Positions 1-6,891 of a stretch of DNA of 8,334 bases are shown here, one piece after another. Origin of the DNA: Candidatus Fischerbacteria bacterium RBG_13_37_8. Lineage in GTDB: Bacteria > Acidobacteriota > HRBIN11 > MFGW01. Under the pieces are notes generated by a model. It was not told the DNA's origin. It saw only the letters and a list, made by a program, of their open reading frames with translations, and made no database searches. A program made the translations under genes and the position numbers. Positions within the stretch are counted from its first letter, which is position 1, and every line of letters begins with the position of its first letter. The stretch covers positions 12,158 through 20,491 of the forward strand of contig MFGW01000074.1 in the NCBI GenBank assembly GCA_001780385.1. Reading direction: 5' to 3'.

Positions 1-1915
1 GCCTACCATATTTCAAACGGCAATAGCGACGTGTTACTTCAGCAGCTTGTTTATGGTGAGGGCTGTCTTGCAATAAATCAAAAAATTCCAATGGTGTCAT
101 ACTTGATTTTTTCCTGAAACCAAGCACATACATTTTTACAAGAAATAATCTGTAGAAAAGATAATCAGGTGCATGTTTTAGCTGTATATCAGCAGGAGCA
201 TGACGAAACCATTTTAATGCAACAAAACCCGCCATTGCGAATATAATTATCAGTATCCATGCTTTTGAAGGAAAGCCTGGTAATATTAAAGCAATTTCAC
301 CAGTCTTTTCTTTAAATGACCTTAGCCATTCTACAAAAGAGCGATAAAATTCCAACTGATTTTCAAAAGAGTAAAGCAAAACATAATTTTCCCATAGAAA
401 ATTTACACTATCTCCAATTGTGGAGAGCCACCGTACCAACGCTATCTGTAAAGATTCATTCCCGGCGGGAGTAGCATCAAGCAGCGTCCATCCTTTTTCG
501 GCAAAATATGCCTCAACCCAGGAATGAGCATTCGATTGACGTACAATATAATAATCCCCGAATACATTATATTCAGCACCTAAAAATCCATTCACTACCC
601 TGCAAGGAATATTATTTAGTCTTAGTAATACACATAATGCTGACGCGTAATACTCACAATGCCCTTTCTTTCTATACAATAGGAAATCCAACAATGGATT
701 TTCTGAATCTGCATCCTCAACATCAACTGAATATTGATAGTTCAGCTTAAGATAATTAACCAGTGCAAGAGCTTTTTGATAATCAGGCTTGCTCTTATTA
801 ATTGTACGATCATTGAATGTGTATATTTGCTGATCTATAGTTGGAAGCTGAAGATATTTTTGCTTCTGTATTGATGACAAGCTAGTTACAGACTCACTAT
901 TGCCTATCAATGAATACATGTAATACATTGGAGCAGAACTCATCAGATTATCATTTTCATCAACCAGCAAACGCCGCCTATCTAATTTCATACCAGCCAG
1001 CGGAGTGAGATGAAAAAGATACTTATTCTCAATAGCAGTATTGTATATTTTTTGTTCAACTGTTTCGCTTGCATCCCGCACCATTGTTATCTTGTTGGGC
1101 ACTATATAAAACATACGAAAAGCGCTCGTATTACGCCATTTGAAATTATCAAACTCATCAAGTGCAACACCTCTCCAGTACATTTGGTCAGTATTCATTT
1201 TCCTGTTCAATTTTACCCTGAAAGCTATATCTGTATTACGTTTTATTGAATTTAAATCCCCCAGACCTACTTCATAAGAAAAACCGGTTAAATATTCACG
1301 ATTCAATAGCTGCAAACCTTCAAAATAACCAAGCGTAGTTCTCGGAACCATAAGAAAAACAAGCCCGGCAAATAAAAAACAACCAAGCATTACTAAAGAA
1401 CCATGCATGAAGATATTGCGCGGTGGCAGTGTAGTATTTACTTCGCTAAGATAAGTAGCTTTAGAATAAGCGCCAAGCTGAATCATGCTTACTGTTATAA
1501 ATACCAATGTCATAACAAATGGATACACCATTGCAGCTTCAAAATTCCAACTGAAAGAACTGAGTAATGCAACAAAACAAACAAGAATAATATGGTATGC
1601 ATCTTTTACCTGCTGCAAATTACATAATTTATAAAAAAGGACAAAAATAATAATTTGTTGAATATTTCTCATGAATATATAAGAAGAATGCATTGAAGAA
1701 ATTACGAAATACACAAGAAAGAGTACCGTCAAACTGCTCCAGACTTTGCTTGCATAATCTAAATAACGAATGTTGAATGGATGAATATACCAGCTCAAGC
1801 CAATCATTACGAGTAAAACCAGACCATAATTAAGCAAAAGCTGTGACCAAATGAAGCTCCATGCTACTCCGAACACCATTGCATAAAGTGACAATTTTAA
1901 AGTAAGATTTTTCAT
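1..1915 (-). CDS. TgpA-like membrane transglutaminase (DUF3488, transglutaminase core, start of DUF4129), 3' end cut by window edge
   Basis: The reading frame is open from ATG at 1915 to the left edge (638 codons visible, no stop). Seen: several hydrophobic segments in about residues 5-200, then an extracytoplasmic region with the motif GFSYEVGLGDLNSI, a YWRG motif, and a transglutaminase core. Its triad is Cys420 in KGHCEYYA, His464 in NAHSWVE and Asp480 in LLDATP. One more membrane helix follows at about 551-570, then a cytoplasmic tail with TPLEFFDLL that resembles DUF4129. The Cys-His (44) and His-Asp (16) spacings match what I recall for Pseudomonas aeruginosa TgpA (about 668 residues), so only a few dozen residues should be missing. 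In this family the periplasmic domain is a transglutaminase-fold enzyme in the inner membrane; its physiological substrate is poorly known. The start is supported by GGTGAG at 1925-1930, 9 bases upstream, and lies 17 bases after the DUF58 stop, so co-translation is likely. Confidence 0.93.
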   Translation of the reverse strand, partial: MKNLTLKLSLYAMVFGVAWSFIWSQLLLNYGLVLLVMIGLSWYIHPFNIRYLDYASKVWSSLTVLFLVYFVISSMHSSYIFMRNIQQIIIFVLFYKLCNLQQVKDAYHIILVCFVALLSSFSWNFEAAMVYPFVMTLVFITVSMIQLGAYSKATYLSEVNTTLPPRNIFMHGSLVMLGCFLFAGLVFLMVPRTTLGYFEGLQLLNREYLTGFSYEVGLGDLNSIKRNTDIAFRVKLNRKMNTDQMYWRGVALDEFDNFKWRNTSAFRMFYIVPNKITMVRDASETVEQKIYNTAIENKYLFHLTPLAGMKLDRRRLLVDENDNLMSSAPMYYMYSLIGNSESVTSLSSIQKQKYLQLPTIDQQIYTFNDRTINKSKPDYQKALALVNYLKLNYQYSVDVEDADSENPLLDFLLYRKKGHCEYYASALCVLLRLNNIPCRVVNGFLGAEYNVFGDYYIVRQSNAHSWVEAYFAEKGWTLLDATPAGNESLQIALVRWLSTIGDSVNFLWENYVLLYSFENQLEFYRSFVEWLRSFKEKTGEIALILPGFPSKAWILIIIFAMAGFVALKWFRHAPADIQLKHAPDYLFYRLFLVKMYVLGFRKKSSMTPLEFFDLLQDSPHHKQAAEVTRRYCRLKYGR

Positions 1916-1932
1916 CGGTATATTCTCACCAT

Positions 1933-2910
1933 CTAATTCATGAAATGAGAAAGGTAGAGCAAATGCGAGTAATGCGTTTTTAATGTTATTTCCGGCATAG
2001 GTAGACCTTCTGATTGCCGATAATCATTCAACAAGGCAAGATAAGTAAGGCATTTTCTCAAATGCACACTATTGCTGCCAAAATCACTATCAAAATATCC
2101 GCTCACAAGTCGCCACATAATAGCCGAATTAGTATATTTGAGTGCAAGACTGCATGCTACTGAAATTGCTTCTTCTCTCTTATCAGGAGGTATCCGTTTC
2201 CAGTCTAAAAATATTATGACCTTCGGTGATTCTTCATTCGCATATTCCTTCACCCATAATTCATCTTTTTTCGCTGATAACTTCCAGTGTATATTGCGTA
2301 ATGGCTCATTTCCGCCATATTGATACAAACTAAGAATCTCGTTTCCTTCTCCCCGTTTTGACACCGAAAGCTCATAATTATTTGCAAAATATAACCTGGC
2401 ATTAGAATCAACATCCATAATCTCAGGATATACAATTATCTTTTTCTGCATTGATATTTTTCTTTTGCTTTTAAAAACATCAAAAGGAAATGATGAAAGA
2501 ACAGATGCACCAACCAGCTTATATTCACCTCTGTGCGGAAATTCTGCCTCCATGAAAAGCGTTTTGTTTTCACTTTTTCCTAACTTTAATAAAAACACTT
2601 CGCCGCTCTTGACAGAGGGTGAAAATTGCAATGAAATATGCAAATGGTATGAACTGCGGTAAGCATTATTTTTAGTAATTTTCAATGGAATAAAAGATTT
2701 TTTACCAGCAAATATATCAGGCAGTTCTAATAGCTCTATTTCTATTTTCCTGTTATTTAAATAGCTTGCACCTTTTCCCAGGATTATATAAGCACAAAGC
2801 AACGAAAAAACCAGCCATTGTACATTATTGCCAGTATTGCTGGCTGCAAAAGCAATACCTCCAGTAATTAATAAAATAACTGTTTCTTTTCGAAATAGAA
2901 ATGATAACAT
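1933..2910 (-). CDS. DUF58 domain-containing membrane-anchored protein
   Basis: A 325-residue protein. Two hydrophobic segments near the N terminus (about 10-22 and 31-46) anchor it. A beta-rich region follows, with the family pattern FPHRGEYKLVGASVLSSFPF (124-143) and a YPEI element (161-164). The DUF58 signature is RGEGNEILSLYQYGGNEP then LRNIHWKLSAKKDELWVKEY (186-223). A vWA-like start, VIIFLDW (231-237), comes after it. The protein is shorter than many DUF58 members (around 400 residues or more), and the strand carrying Asp236 is not followed by the Ser residues of a DxSxS metal site, so metal binding through a MIDAS is doubtful. DUF58 proteins are usually encoded between a MoxR ATPase and a TgpA-like transglutaminase; here the transglutaminase follows at 17 bases but no MoxR precedes it. 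The start is 6 bases after the upstream stop, and a weak GGA sits inside the last codons of that gene, so translational coupling is likely. The exact function is unknown. Confidence 0.92.
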   Translation of the reverse strand: MLSFLFRKETVILLITGGIAFAASNTGNNVQWLVFSLLCAYIILGKGASYLNNRKIEIELLELPDIFAGKKSFIPLKITKNNAYRSSYHLHISLQFSPSVKSGEVFLLKLGKSENKTLFMEAEFPHRGEYKLVGASVLSSFPFDVFKSKRKISMQKKIIVYPEIMDVDSNARLYFANNYELSVSKRGEGNEILSLYQYGGNEPLRNIHWKLSAKKDELWVKEYANEESPKVIIFLDWKRIPPDKREEAISVACSLALKYTNSAIMWRLVSGYFDSDFGSNSVHLRKCLTYLALLNDYRQSEGLPMPEITLKTHYSHLLYLSHFMN

Positions 2911-2916
2911 ATATAA

Positions 2917-4974
2917 TTATTCCATATCATTAAATATTAGTTCTTTTTCAGCAATAATCCATAGCATCCCTTTAAAATATTGACGGGATAATGGTCTAAG
3001 ACCTTTAGGAATAATTACTTGCTCGTCCTTTGATGCTTTAAATACTTCAATACAAAAAGGAATATTCCTCTTCGCCTGCCAAAATAGTATAACTGTGTTG
3101 TTATTTTCACTGGAGGTAATTTTGTACTTACTATAGAGAGGCGAACCGGCATCGTAAAGCAATGATTTCGCCATAAAGGTATTTTTCGTGAAATCATACT
3201 CTGCGGTGCTTTTTACTTCGTAATAATGAATTAAATCACCACTGGTATAATCGACAACACCTAGTAATAAAATAGCTCCCTTTGCTTTCATAAGCAGTGT
3301 ATTGTAATTAATCCATACACCTCTAGTATTCAATGCTTCCTGATTAAATTTTAATAGTATAAAAGGTGATGGAAATCCTATATGAGCAAGTTCAAAAGTA
3401 CTGTTGTTTCCCTTGATAATAATATTTTCTGTATAAACCGAAAGCAAAAAATCTCGCGGGAATTGCTCAGCATTATTAAGAAAAACCTGGATATAAAAAG
3501 AGACCGTTCTGTTATTTAAAGAAGCCGGCATGGGATAACGTATATCATCTATAGGTGAAGCAGTAGTCAACCTGATCGTATCAAAAGATGGTTGCCCTAA
3601 TTTCATCATCGTCCATTTAAATGCATTAAAAGGGCTGTCATAAGAATTAGAAGCAATTGAGCTACTAATGTATGATGGATTCTCATAAGCATTTTTTATC
3701 AGGGACCAGGGAGTAAATAATTCTCCTTCTCCCCGGGTAGCATTTCCAAGATACAAGCTATAGAGAAACAATGAATAGATACTGAAAAATATGGATAAAA
3801 TGATTGCAAATTTCCGCTTCCAGTTCATAAAAGAACATAATCCTATTACAAAAAAAGGCATGCATACGAGAAAGAATCGTTGACCATAACTGCTCCCGCC
3901 CCACCATATCCGATACTGGCTGATTATTAACGTAAAAAGAGCCAATGAGAAAAGCATTAAATAGGTAATGAATCTTTTTTGACGGTACACGAAAATGCCT
4001 ACTATACTAAGAATTGCCAATGGACTCCAGATAAATAATCCACGCGCAGGATGCAAAAAATAAAACAGTATCCTGGAAAAAAAAGCATAGATTGATTCAA
4101 CAAATCCACTTGACCAGACTAATAAATCTTTCGCATACCCAAATGAAAAAATACTTCCAAAAATCTGTTGATTATAATAAGCAATAAACAATCCAATTGG
4201 CGTAACGCCACAAACAAGAAATACACCTGCTTTTAACAAGGCAACATATCGGGAATCAGAACATTTTGATTGATACACAGCATGAAATATAAAAACTATA
4301 AAAACAACAGCATTCACCACGCGAATTGAAAAAAGCAATGAAAATAGTATCCCCAATACAAGATAATACGATGAGGAACTATATTTCTGTTTCAACCACC
4401 ATGCTACAAACAAAGAGGAAATCATAATCTCCATATTATGCAGGAATAGATAATCCAACGTAGCATAGCTCATCCATGATGTAGATAAAAACAGGGCAAA
4501 AAGGATCAGCATTATTTCATAATCTTTCATGGGAAAAAGGCTTTTGGCTATTTTATGTAGAACAATAAAAGAACACCAAAGAAAAAACATGTTGGCTATC
4601 CACAGCATAAATATCTTGGAATACCGTATTCTTGAAAATGTGGAAAACAACATATTATTTTGCTTAAAATAATTTAAAGGATCGAGTAAATGAGCGCATT
4701 TTAAAAAGGGGTAATACACTAATGCAAATCCGGGGTAATAAGGATTTGCCAGTTTCAGTTCATCAGAATAGGGTAATGCTATAGACCTTCTCACCAGGTA
4801 AACATCCAGGTACATCTCTTCTTCAAGCGAAAGGCGATGTTGTGAAATGGCTTCAGACATTGCGTAATAAATGATAGCATCGCTTTTAATAGTAAAAGGT
4901 GCAAAACATAAATATAATGCTATGGTAAAAAAAAGGTAAATAAAAGCTGTTGATTTATTCATAAAATGAATCAA
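2917..4974 (-). CDS. Multi-spanning membrane protein, GT-C-type glycosyltransferase-like, with large C-terminal non-membrane domain
   Basis: A 685-residue protein if it starts at TTG 4974, or 681 from ATG at 4962. The N-terminal 410 residues hold roughly ten hydrophobic helices. Seen: the acidic first-loop motif KSDAIIYYAMSE (30-41), NPYYPGFALVYYP (77-89), HPARGLFIWSPLAIL (308-322) and WWGGSSYGQRFF (357-368). The arrangement, with an Asp in the first outer loop and RGLF..SP and WGG..YG.R motifs, is one I associate with GT-C/PMT-like lipid-sugar-dependent glycosyltransferases; assignment to a specific activity is inference. Residues about 420-685 have no membrane helix, look beta-rich and end at the TAA without a return helix. 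An in-frame TAG sits three codons before the TTG, so the gene cannot start further upstream. Neither candidate start has its own good Shine-Dalgarno site. The DUF58 gene follows after 6 bases, so this gene probably works with the envelope module, perhaps modifying an exported polymer or protein. Confidence 0.8.
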   Translation of the reverse strand: MIHFMNKSTAFIYLFFTIALYLCFAPFTIKSDAIIYYAMSEAISQHRLSLEEEMYLDVYLVRRSIALPYSDELKLANPYYPGFALVYYPFLKCAHLLDPLNYFKQNNMLFSTFSRIRYSKIFMLWIANMFFLWCSFIVLHKIAKSLFPMKDYEIMLILFALFLSTSWMSYATLDYLFLHNMEIMISSLFVAWWLKQKYSSSSYYLVLGILFSLLFSIRVVNAVVFIVFIFHAVYQSKCSDSRYVALLKAGVFLVCGVTPIGLFIAYYNQQIFGSIFSFGYAKDLLVWSSGFVESIYAFFSRILFYFLHPARGLFIWSPLAILSIVGIFVYRQKRFITYLMLFSLALFTLIISQYRIWWGGSSYGQRFFLVCMPFFVIGLCSFMNWKRKFAIILSIFFSIYSLFLYSLYLGNATRGEGELFTPWSLIKNAYENPSYISSSIASNSYDSPFNAFKWTMMKLGQPSFDTIRLTTASPIDDIRYPMPASLNNRTVSFYIQVFLNNAEQFPRDFLLSVYTENIIIKGNNSTFELAHIGFPSPFILLKFNQEALNTRGVWINYNTLLMKAKGAILLLGVVDYTSGDLIHYYEVKSTAEYDFTKNTFMAKSLLYDAGSPLYSKYKITSSENNNTVILFWQAKRNIPFCIEVFKASKDEQVIIPKGLRPLSRQYFKGMLWIIAEKELIFNDME

Positions 4975-5008
4975 GAACCACTAAAAGATTGCACCTGTCA
5001 TCTCCTTT
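4971..5008 (-). promoter_or_regulatory. Shine-Dalgarno site plus 7-codon leader reading frame overlapping the next gene's start
   Basis: On the minus strand AAAGGAG (5008-5002) is followed after 7 bases by GTG at 4994. That opens a frame of seven codons (GTG, then QSFSGS) ending in TGA at 4973-4971. The TGA overlaps the TTG start of the 685-residue membrane protein as TTGA, the same geometry as the common ATGA stop-start overlap. The good ribosome site therefore serves the short frame, and the main gene could be entered by reinitiation. This is read directly from sequence. Its use is inference, because the alternative is initiation at ATG 4962 with a poor ribosome site. Confidence 0.35.
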
Positions 5009-5039
5009 CAGCCTACAGCCACTGCTCACTGTTCACTAT
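4991..5039 (-). repeat. Degenerate heptamer repeat tract
   Basis: Read on the minus strand from 5039, the sequence falls into 7-base units: ATAGTGA, ACAGTGA, GCAGTGG, CTGTAGG, CTGAAAG, GAGATGA, CAGGTGC. The first three are close copies of one unit, the fourth and fifth resemble each other, and the last two only weakly keep the pattern. The tract begins inside the TAG stop of the ATPase gene and fills most of the 61-base gap. Decayed runs of this type (variants of CAGTGAA) occur between genes in several bacterial groups, from memory; no function is implied. Confidence 0.5.
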
Positions 5040-6523
5040 TTTATTGATTTACCGGAAGCAGGCATTGCCCGGTTGAATGCCCAGCTTTTTATTTGCTTGA
5101 TTTGAGTTTCCATGGTTTGTGAAAGGGGAACTAGTTTAGCAGTATTTCTTATAACATCATCAAAAACAAATTGCCGGTGTTCATAATAAGCATCAATGCG
5201 GGCAGCAATCACTGCCTGTTCAATCTCCGAACCATTCCAGCCTTTGGTAGCGGCTGATAAAAATACTAAATCAAAATTATTAGGATCAACACCATTCTTT
5301 TTAATATGAATTGAGAATATTTGTTTTCTTTCTTCATCATTTGGCAAATCTATGAAAAATATCTGATCGAATCTTCCTTTTCGAATAATTTCGGCAGGCA
5401 ATAGTTGAATCCTGTTAGCAGTTGCTCCAACAAACACCATTTTATCTTTTTCCTGCATCCAGGTAAGAAAATGTGCAAAAATATGAGCAGAAGTAACGCT
5501 TTCTCCCTCACGATAGCCGGCGACTCCCATTTCTATTTCATCTATCCAAAGTACTGCTGGAGACATAGCTTCAAGTTGCTTTAATGCACTATGAAATATT
5601 GACTCAGGTGAACCATACACACCCGAGAAAACTAAATTCATATCAAGTCTGAAAAGAGGTACTTTCCATAATGAAGAAATTACTTTAACCCCGAGGCTTT
5701 TCCCGCAACCACTTACTCCCATCAATAAAATGCCCCTGGGAACAGGCATATTTTCTTCCAAAGCTTGGCGAGTAAATAAATTGGCACGTTTTATCAACCA
5801 TTCTTTTAAATTATCAAGCCCTCCTATCTCCTCAAGCGTAAAACGCGGCGGTATATATTCTAAAATTCCTTCCTTTCTCACTATCTGTTCTTTCTCTTGA
5901 AATATTGATTGCATTCCTTCCTGCAAAGTCACCTGTCTTGAAAATATTTTATTAATAGTATGCCCAACTTCATTCATAGTAAGACCTTTCATCGCCATGC
6001 TTAATTCTTTCAAATAATCATCCGTAAAATGCTCATCGGGCAGAATCATTTTCATCACTGGCTTCATGTAATCATAAATCTCATTCTCATCAGGTAAATC
6101 AAATTCAATTAAATACACTTCCTTTTTCAACTGATCAGGCAGGTAATATTTCGGTGTCAATACAATGATAAATTTTTTCTTATTTTTCAAAGCATAATAG
6201 GTATCTCTGAGTTTTCTGACAAGCACAGGATCATTCACCAGGTAATCTGTTAAATCTTTAAATAGATAAATACCTTTCTTGTCGCTTCGCATAACTTCAT
6301 CCAATGCTTCCATTGGATCTCTTATGGCAATGGATTCAAACGTGTTACCCTGAAATCCACTGGCAGATGTCCATACTTCAAATGTGCCATTTTCAAAAAG
6401 CTTTCCCGAAAAAGCTTTTAAGGCTTTTTCAACTCTGTCTTCTTCCCATGAAAGGAGATAAAGTATAGGATAACCCCCATGAAAAGCTTCCGTGAGTTTC
6501 TCCAGGCTTTTCTTCAATCCCAT
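5036..6523 (-). CDS. Ycf46-like AAA+ ATPase
   Basis: A 495-residue cytoplasmic protein with no membrane segment. Residues about 10-215 form the N-terminal domain typical of Ycf46 proteins: YPILYLLSWEEDRVEKAL (18-35), an acidic strand GIYLFKDLTDYL (84-95), LRDTYYALKNKKKFIIV and FDLPDENEI (141-149). The AAA+ core is about 225-460. It has Walker A GVSGCGKS (269-276), Walker B VLWIDEIE (324-331), sensor 1 GATAN (366-370), the arginine-finger stretch RKGRFDQIFFIDLP (381-394) and sensor 2 GWNGSEIE (428-435). All catalytic motifs are present, so ATP hydrolysis is expected. The substrate is unknown. Cyanobacterial and plastid Ycf46 are the best-known relatives, and I recall a cyanobacterial member being linked to inorganic carbon use, but homologues in other bacteria are uncharacterised. 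The start is fixed by AGGAGG 11 bases upstream, which overlaps the cutA stop. It is the only AAA+ ATPase visible in an operon that otherwise carries MoxR partner genes. Confidence 0.9.
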   Translation of the reverse strand: MGLKKSLEKLTEAFHGGYPILYLLSWEEDRVEKALKAFSGKLFENGTFEVWTSASGFQGNTFESIAIRDPMEALDEVMRSDKKGIYLFKDLTDYLVNDPVLVRKLRDTYYALKNKKKFIIVLTPKYYLPDQLKKEVYLIEFDLPDENEIYDYMKPVMKMILPDEHFTDDYLKELSMAMKGLTMNEVGHTINKIFSRQVTLQEGMQSIFQEKEQIVRKEGILEYIPPRFTLEEIGGLDNLKEWLIKRANLFTRQALEENMPVPRGILLMGVSGCGKSLGVKVISSLWKVPLFRLDMNLVFSGVYGSPESIFHSALKQLEAMSPAVLWIDEIEMGVAGYREGESVTSAHIFAHFLTWMQEKDKMVFVGATANRIQLLPAEIIRKGRFDQIFFIDLPNDEERKQIFSIHIKKNGVDPNNFDLVFLSAATKGWNGSEIEQAVIAARIDAYYEHRQFVFDDVIRNTAKLVPLSQTMETQIKQIKSWAFNRAMPASGKSIK

Positions 6524-6534
6524 AAGATTCTTAT

Positions 6535-6540
6535 CCTCCT
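6535..6540 (-). promoter_or_regulatory. Ribosome binding site of the Ycf46-like gene, overlapping the cutA stop
   Basis: The minus strand reads AGGAGG, a full anti-16S match, 11 bases before ATG 6523. Its first two bases are the AG of the cutA TAG stop (6541-6539), so the ribosome finishing cutA covers the site. This suggests translational coupling and confirms the ATPase start. Confidence 0.75.
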
Positions 6541-6871
6541 ATTTACCATTAATCCATTTCTTCATCCAATTAAAATAATCTTCTCCAATCTCTTTTATTT
6601 CTATCATTACAAGTTCAGGCACTTCGTAGGAATGCAACTGCTTAATCCTTTTAAATACTTTGCTCTGTTTTGCAGATATTGTTTTCATAAACAAGATATA
6701 TTCTTTATCTTCACATATTTCATCCTTCCAAGAATATACAGAATCTACCTGCCCAATTATATTTACGCAGGCAACCAGATGCTCTTCTACTAATACATGT
6801 GCAATCTTCTTTCCTGCTTCATAATTAGGAACTGTTGTTATTATTAATACCGGTTTTCCCGTTTTCTTCAT
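6539..6871 (-). CDS. cutA: CutA1 family divalent cation tolerance protein
   Basis: A 110-residue protein, the normal size for CutA1. It keeps the family pattern over its whole length: VLIITTVPNYEAGKKIAHVL (8-27), LVACVNII (32-39), SVYSWKDEICEDKEYILFMKT split over 44-64, and the C-terminal signature HSYEVPELVMIEI (80-92). CutA1 proteins are small, very stable ferredoxin-like trimers in the cytoplasm. They were named for a copper-tolerance phenotype in Escherichia coli, but the molecular function is unresolved. Cys35 aligns with the conserved Cys of the ACV motif; Cys53 and His80 are other possible metal ligands. A Shine-Dalgarno-like AGGGA (6885-6881) lies 9 bases before the ATG. The gene starts 20 bases after the metalloprotease stop and ends 15 bases before the ATPase start, so all three are probably on one transcript. 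Confidence 0.96.
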   Translation of the reverse strand: MKKTGKPVLIITTVPNYEAGKKIAHVLVEEHLVACVNIIGQVDSVYSWKDEICEDKEYILFMKTISAKQSKVFKRIKQLHSYEVPELVMIEIKEIGEDYFNWMKKWINGK

Positions 6872-6891
6872 AAATGCTGTTCCCTGATTTT

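Noticed and set aside
508..1249. Plus-strand open frames at 508-750 and 1010-1249
   Set aside because: They lie opposite the transglutaminase gene, which has its catalytic triad and family motifs in the minus frame; the plus translations show no recognisable motif.
5002..5008. AAAGGAG as the direct ribosome site of the 685-residue protein
   Set aside because: It is 27 bases from TTG 4974 and 39 from ATG 4962, too far, and an in-frame TAG between them excludes an earlier start in the same frame.
5036..6523. MoxR or FtsH/ClpX assignment for the AAA+ protein
   Set aside because: The N-terminal domain and the motif spacing (LWIDEIE, RKGRFDQIFFIDLP) fit Ycf46; there is no FtsH zinc-protease domain, no ClpX zinc finger and no MoxR-type core.
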